Positions 59,928 through 64,000 of a stretch of DNA of 64,000 nucleotides are shown here, one piece after another; within the stretch, counting starts at the first letter, position 1; each line of letters starts with the position of its first letter. The position numbers and the translations under genes were made by a program. A model generated the notes under the pieces. That model saw only the letters and a list, made by a program, of their open reading frames with translations, was not told where the DNA came from and did not search any database. Source of the DNA: Chryseobacterium sp. JV274 (lineage in GTDB: Bacteria > Bacteroidota > Bacteroidia > Flavobacteriales > Weeksellaceae); contig NZ_LR824569.1 in NCBI RefSeq assembly GCF_903969135.1, positions 2,556,001-2,620,000 on the forward strand, in the 5' to 3' direction.

Positions 59928-60448
59928 TTTTGATCCGTTCCCTATTGTTATTAGTGTTTTTCATCTTCTCGGGCGTATTCTATTCCCAGACTACTGTTAC
60001 GATGACTTTACCTATCGTAACTTTAATGGATATAGAACCTACAGGAAGTTTTACGCTCAATTTTACAGCTCCTACCGAAGCAGGAAATGCTCTTGGTAAT
60101 CCAACACCCAATACTTCCAAATGGGTCAACTATACCTCTGCAATTGCACCCGGAGGGCTTACCAGAAAAATTACAGCATCTGTGAATAAAGTTATTGCAG
60201 GAGTTAATATAAGATTACAGGCAGCTGCCGCTTCCGGAGCTGGAGGCGGAACATTGGGAACTTCCTCAGGACAGGTTACCCTTACGACGACTCCTGTTAC
60301 AATTATTAGCGGCATTGGAGGTGCCTACACAGGAAATGGTGCCAACAATGGCCATGCGCTCACTATTTCTCTAACGACCAATACTTATGCTAATTTACAG
60401 GCACAGGCCAATACAGCAATTGTCATCACCTACACCATCACAGAATAA
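59924..60448 (+). CDS. Secreted subunit-like protein B of the usher-like operon
   Basis: 174 residues. Signal SLLLLVFFIFSGVFYSQ. A paralogue of the gene at 55698: TLPIVTLMDIEPTGSFTLNF, TAPTEAGNALG, KWVNYTSAI, GTLGTSSGQVTL, ISGIGGAYTGNGANNGHAL and a final strand IVITYTITE. The paired sequence suggests a second, perhaps minor, subunit. Translation is coupled to the usher-like gene by an ATGA overlap. The next gene starts 9 bases after its stop. Confidence 0.75.
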   Translation: MILIRSLLLLVFFIFSGVFYSQTTVTMTLPIVTLMDIEPTGSFTLNFTAPTEAGNALGNPTPNTSKWVNYTSAIAPGGLTRKITASVNKVIAGVNIRLQAAAASGAGGGTLGTSSGQVTLTTTPVTIISGIGGAYTGNGANNGHALTISLTTNTYANLQAQANTAIVITYTITE

Positions 60449-60457
60449 AATTGAAAA

Positions 60458-61027
60458 ATGAAAGTCTACAGCCACTTTTTCAGGGAAATCCTCTTAAAAA
60501 AATATCTATATGTTATTCCTTTAATAATAAGTAGTTATTTGACAGGCCAAACAATAACTGTAGGTGGAAGTAACTGGACAGTAAGCGTACCTTCTATTAC
60601 CGAAGCAGGGACAAACTATGCCGGAACGTATCAGAGCGCTACTAATTTGATAACATTATCAGGAACACTGCCAGGATCTTTTCTAAATCTGCTCACAAGT
60701 GGGGCGGCAAGAATAAGCATGCATCATACTCCTACCACCTGGAACAGCAATCTACACCTTTATGCCAAAAGAAGTGGCGGGACAACCAGTATCAGTGGAC
60801 TTTGCCTTGGCTGTACTGCAACGATCAATGGTGGGACAACCTATGTAGAAATACCACAAGCTGTAGATACAGCATTCTTTACAATAAATTTCTCGGGAAT
60901 TTTGGGATTGGGTAATAGTGTTACTTTTTCAGGCATTAATGGACAATTACAAATAAGTGGTGTTTCTGTAATCGTTCCTGCAACAACCTATAACACGCAA
61001 ATAGTTTTCACAATAGGTCCCAATTAA
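60458..61027 (+). CDS. Secreted beta-rich protein C of the usher-like operon (possible tip protein)
   Basis: 189 residues. The N-terminus is a longer signal (LLKKYLYVIPLIISSYLTGQ). The mature part is beta-rich and glycine-, threonine- and serine-rich (GGSNWTVSVPSITEAG, ARISMHHTPTTWNSNLHLYA, GLCLGCTATINGG with a cysteine pair, and FTINFSGILGLGNSVTFSG). It ends in a strand QIVFTIGPN similar to the C-termini of subunits A and B. It is not clearly homologous to them elsewhere. As the last gene of the operon it takes the place of the tip adhesin in chaperone-usher clusters (inference). A bidirectional terminator follows. Confidence 0.65.
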   Translation: MKVYSHFFREILLKKYLYVIPLIISSYLTGQTITVGGSNWTVSVPSITEAGTNYAGTYQSATNLITLSGTLPGSFLNLLTSGAARISMHHTPTTWNSNLHLYAKRSGGTTSISGLCLGCTATINGGTTYVEIPQAVDTAFFTINFSGILGLGNSVTFSGINGQLQISGVSVIVPATTYNTQIVFTIGPN

Positions 61028-61083
61028 AAATACTCCAATACCAATCCAGCTAAAGACATAATCAGTCAATTTATATCTAAAAA

Positions 61084-61124
61084 AAAACAATCCTTTTCAA
61101 AATCAGAAAAGGATTGTTTTTTTA
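61084..61124. terminator. Bidirectional terminator closing the usher-like operon
   Basis: A perfect 15-bp stem (61084-61098 with 61106-61120, arm AAAACAATCCTTTTC), 7-base loop and A- and T-runs on both sides lie between convergent genes. Confidence 0.93.
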
Positions 61125-61140
61125 TTGTATTTAAAACTAA

Positions 61141-63036
61141 TTAATGTTTGGCCCACCAAAGAGGAGTCAGTACAGCATCTGCACCACCAAGTAACTGTAC
61201 AGCCTTATCATATCCAGGCTGATCCGTATTTCTGAAAGTACTTGGATATCTTAATCTCTGAGGGAAATTCTGAATAGAATTTGTCATATAATTCCCTGAA
61301 CTCAGATTAGGAAGGTTTGCCAATGGAGTTTCGATGGCAGGATTTTCAAAAAACGGCAGTCCAAGCCTTCTCTGATCACTCCAGGACTCTAACGGTAACC
61401 AAGGCATATTGGCAATATATTTCTGGGTAATAATCTTTGTCAGTTTATCATTCTTTACCGATCCATTTTTATAAATGGTATTTACAGGATATTTAATGTC
61501 TACCGAAACTAAGTTCCCGCTTACAGGATCTTTATATTTCATCGTATGGCTCACTCCCGGTTCTGTAATATGACTGTAAGAAACAGAAGTCCCATCACGG
61601 TTATAATCTGTTGAAGCAATATATTGACCATAGAATTGTGAAACTCCATTATAAGCAAAACTTTCCTGAATTCCTTTATTATATGCCGCTTCATCGCCCA
61701 TTGGAACAGCCCAGCCTTTCAATGCCGCTTCCGCCAAAAGGAAATAAGTTTCCCAGCTTGCAAAAAATATTCTTGAATTCGTACTTTCCCGGTACTGCTT
61801 ACCCAAAGCCGGCATACATCCTACTACATTTCTCAAGCCGTTTCTCTGTCCTTTTACCCCCCAATTTCCAATGGTATAGGCATTCCAGGTATTTACTGTA
61901 TTTATTGTTACTTTAGAGTTATCTTCAAATGTAAGATCTCCATGATTGGTAGTTGCCTGATTGGTATAAGTGGGATATAATGAATAAACCGGGCTTGTAA
62001 GATCACCCGGAATATAGAACGTTTTATACGCTCTCGGATCAATTTTATTGGGTAGTCCATCCAACCAATATCCTGCACTAGGATCGTTGGTCATTGTGGT
62101 GAACTGTTGATCATACTTTATGCCAACATAGTCAGATGCCTTAACTGCTGTATGTTGAGCTGCAGGTAATTGCTCTGTGGAACTTACTCCTCCTAAACCA
62201 ATGTATAAATTATTAAGGGTTGCTGACAAGATTTGGGAGTTCCATTCTCTGGACATTACACCCGTTAAGGCATCCCAACCGGATTTTTCAGCCACTTTAA
62301 AATTATCTGCATTTGTAGCGATAAACATATTTGAATTGGCAGCTGCTTCAAATTCTGTTTTTGCTTTTGAAGGATCTACTTCAGCAATTCTCATAGCAAT
62401 TCTCATTCTCATAGAGTTGGCATACTTTACCCATTGCGTCCAATTGAACCCATACACCATATCATGGGCATTAGCGTTTGATGGTGCTCCTTGGGTTGTG
62501 TCCATTTTTGCGACTGCATCTTTTAATTCTTCCAAAATAAAATAATACACTTCTTTTTCAGAATTAAAAGTAGGATTCGTTCCCTGAAAAGCCTGAATAG
62601 GTTGAGGTCCAAAATTATCCGAAAATTCACTCATTAAATAAGCTCTCCAAATTCTGGAAACCTGAATGACATTGTCATAATAAGGTTTTCCTTGCCCGGC
62701 CGCCTTTTTTTCATTAGCCAATTGAATAGCCGCATTCGCATTATTCAGCCAATCTGAAACGTATTTCCAATATTCGGAAGTCCAGGAATCGTCGTAAGTT
62801 CCACCTGCAATTCCTGTTGATAAATGCTGTCTCGCTGCCGTTTTCCAGTATAAAACAAAAACACGTTCTGCAATATTAGGATCCTGCTGAGCGCCAAGAA
62901 TTGAGTTATTTAAGAAATATTCAGGTTCTGCCTTATTAGCGTCTACGGCAAATGGGTTATTGTTGATTTCTTCAAAATCATTGCATGAAGTACATAATAA
63001 ACCGATGGTAAAAAATGATAAGATATATTTTTTCAT
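61141..63036 (-). CDS. SusD-like 2 outer-membrane lipoprotein (third pair)
   Basis: 631 residues, at the long end of the family. Lipoprotein signal ending LLCTSC with Cys18. Seen: NDFEEINNNPFAVDANKAEPEYF, WRAYLMSEFSDNFGPQPIQ, YFILEELKDAVAKMD, YANSMRMRIAMRIAEVDP, FASWETYFLLAEAALKGW and the C-terminal NFPQRLRYPSTFRNTD. These are typical of SusD-like 2 proteins, here with a long insertion. It follows its susC partner by 15 bases. The ligand is unknown, and no enzyme gene of this third locus is inside the window. Confidence 0.93.
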   Translation of the reverse strand: MKKYILSFFTIGLLCTSCNDFEEINNNPFAVDANKAEPEYFLNNSILGAQQDPNIAERVFVLYWKTAARQHLSTGIAGGTYDDSWTSEYWKYVSDWLNNANAAIQLANEKKAAGQGKPYYDNVIQVSRIWRAYLMSEFSDNFGPQPIQAFQGTNPTFNSEKEVYYFILEELKDAVAKMDTTQGAPSNANAHDMVYGFNWTQWVKYANSMRMRIAMRIAEVDPSKAKTEFEAAANSNMFIATNADNFKVAEKSGWDALTGVMSREWNSQILSATLNNLYIGLGGVSSTEQLPAAQHTAVKASDYVGIKYDQQFTTMTNDPSAGYWLDGLPNKIDPRAYKTFYIPGDLTSPVYSLYPTYTNQATTNHGDLTFEDNSKVTINTVNTWNAYTIGNWGVKGQRNGLRNVVGCMPALGKQYRESTNSRIFFASWETYFLLAEAALKGWAVPMGDEAAYNKGIQESFAYNGVSQFYGQYIASTDYNRDGTSVSYSHITEPGVSHTMKYKDPVSGNLVSVDIKYPVNTIYKNGSVKNDKLTKIITQKYIANMPWLPLESWSDQRRLGLPFFENPAIETPLANLPNLSSGNYMTNSIQNFPQRLRYPSTFRNTDQPGYDKAVQLLGGADAVLTPLWWAKH

Positions 63037-63051
63037 TGTTTCAGTTTTTAA

Positions 63052-64000
63052 TTAAAAGCCTAAAGTAATTGTAAATAAATAAGATCTTGAAGTAGGAAAA
63101 GCAAGGTTTTCAAATCCTGTAGCATTAGAATTAATTGCGAATACAGATTCCGGATCAATTCCTTTTGCTTTACTGTAGATCATCCAGACATTATTGGCCG
63201 TAAAAGCAACTTTAGCACTCTGCAAGGCTAATTTTTGGAAAATACTTTTAGGGAAATTATACGTCAGCTGAATATTTCTTAAACGAATGTTGGTAGCATC
63301 ATAAATATTCTGTTCCGTAATTCCTAAATTTCCAGATGTTACAGCTCCCCAATAATCCTGCTGAGTTATTTCTTTGGTATTTGCTGTATAACCGCCATTT
63401 CCTTCCACTACGGCATCCAAAATCATATTATCACGTTTTCCTCCGGGCGCAGTGTCTGCAGCAAGTCCATTAGCTTGTAATGCTGCTTGCGTTGCGGAGA
63501 AAAATTTACCTCCGATTCTTCCGTCAATTAAAAATGAAAGTCCAATATTTTTATATACAAAGCTGTTGGTAAAGCCAAACAAAGCCCTCGGAGTCTGATC
63601 TCCAAGATAATATTGGTCTTGAGTAGCCTGTGGCAATCCATTTTGATCCACAATCAGTTTTCCGTAATGAGGACTAGCGGTATCTTCTACTCTCAAGAAT
63701 TTCGTTCCATAAATTGCACCATAAGGTTTTCCTACTTCAGCGAAGAAAGCAACGTTATCAAAACCTGATAGAGGATATTTTGAAATATTTCCATCAATTT
63801 TATCGATGTTACTTTTTAAAGTTGAAAAATTAGCATTTACGTTCCACGCAAAATTTTCCTTCTTAGAAATATCTGTATTCAAAACAAATTCAAATCCTTT
63901 ATTATGCAGCCCTCCTGAATTAATCATCATTCTTTCATATCCGGATAGCGGGTTTATCGGAATAGCTATAAGCTGATCAGTCGCATTATTATTAAAATAG
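63052..64000 (-). CDS. SusC/RagA-family TonB-dependent receptor (third pair), C-terminal part only
   Basis: The frame is open to the window edge, so the 5' end is missing; ~315 residues are visible. They are the C-terminal barrel of a SusC: IPINPLSGYERM, GGLHNKGFEFVLNTD, YLGDQTPRALFGFTNSF, SFLIDGRIGGKFF, TNIRLRNIQLTYNFPKSIF, AFTANNVWMIYSKAKG and the terminal SRSYLFTITLGF. An ATG at 63930 in this frame is internal, not the start. It is paired with the susD at 61141. Confidence 0.93.
   Translation of the reverse strand, partial: YFNNNATDQLIAIPINPLSGYERMMINSGGLHNKGFEFVLNTDISKKENFAWNVNANFSTLKSNIDKIDGNISKYPLSGFDNVAFFAEVGKPYGAIYGTKFLRVEDTASPHYGKLIVDQNGLPQATQDQYYLGDQTPRALFGFTNSFVYKNIGLSFLIDGRIGGKFFSATQAALQANGLAADTAPGGKRDNMILDAVVEGNGGYTANTKEITQQDYWGAVTSGNLGITEQNIYDATNIRLRNIQLTYNFPKSIFQKLALQSAKVAFTANNVWMIYSKAKGIDPESVFAINSNATGFENLAFPTSRSYLFTITLGF

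Noticed and set aside
1..64000. CRISPR arrays, tRNA or rRNA genes, insertion sequences, replication origin
   Set aside because: No regularly spaced direct repeats, cloverleaf-like genes, transposase frames or DnaA-box clusters were recognised on reading. This is not a computed search.

Overview
The window reads as a chromosomal segment of a Flavobacteriia member of the Bacteroidota, most likely Chryseobacterium or a close relative. The evidence is repeated use of the Bacteroidota promoter element TAnnTTTG, several cargo proteins with type IX secretion (T9SS) C-terminal sorting domains, three SusC/SusD outer-membrane uptake pairs, a type B L31 with a GlmU-family gene beside it, and low-GC, A-rich leaders before start codons. 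No rRNA, tRNA, CRISPR array, insertion sequence or integrase was seen. Nothing here needs a mobile origin.

Layout. 1-5.4 kb: the end of a very large T9SS adhesin-like protein, a small secreted protein, and three related secreted proteins (one a lipoprotein) with trmB between them. 5.6-7.7 kb: a double-glycine-leader, cysteine-rich peptide and the convergent rplM-rpsI-rpsB ribosomal operon. 8-24 kb: mostly housekeeping and scattered single genes. These include a DUF3667 membrane protein, the fused B12-dependent acyl-CoA mutase IcmF, a Dph6-type ATP pyrophosphatase, a PLP decarboxylase, a class C beta-lactamase-fold hydrolase, a PadR/membrane-protein pair with a visible operator, a 2H phosphoesterase, an M64 metallopeptidase pair, ruvC and a DUF4407 protein. 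23-27 kb: a secreted tail-collar protein with a T9SS partner, a KTSC protein and an M43 cytophagalysin. 27-37 kb: guaB, an ECF sigma/anti-sigma/DUF4252 operon, the GlmU-family gene, rpmE2, and a lipoprotein-MazG-aroA group.

37.6-55.5 kb is the first accessory block. It holds two SusC/SusD pairs, each followed on the same strand by a phosphoester hydrolase: a fused GDPD/PI-PLC-like plus alkaline phosphatase protein in one, and a Tat-exported phosphocholine-type phospholipase C in the other. A PI-PLC lipoprotein gene faces the first. In both loci a terminator-like hairpin lies between susD and the enzyme gene. I infer that these are organophosphate or phospholipid-headgroup utilisation loci rather than glycan loci. 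A short-chain dehydrogenase and an Omp85-family barrel lie between them.

55.7-61.0 kb is the second accessory block and the best candidate for an undescribed system. It is a tight five-gene operon in the order secreted subunit, two-domain Ig-like periplasmic protein, large outer-membrane barrel with Ig-like and plug-like domains, paralogous subunit, third beta-rich secreted protein. The order and domain types parallel chaperone-usher pili and Gram-positive WxL clusters, but the proteins are not obvious members of either. The window closes inside a third SusC/SusD pair on the minus strand.

Several starts were moved downstream of the longest open frame because a TAnnTTTG promoter, or an intergenic repeat, lies in the extended part. 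All assignments come from reading the sequence. No database search was possible.
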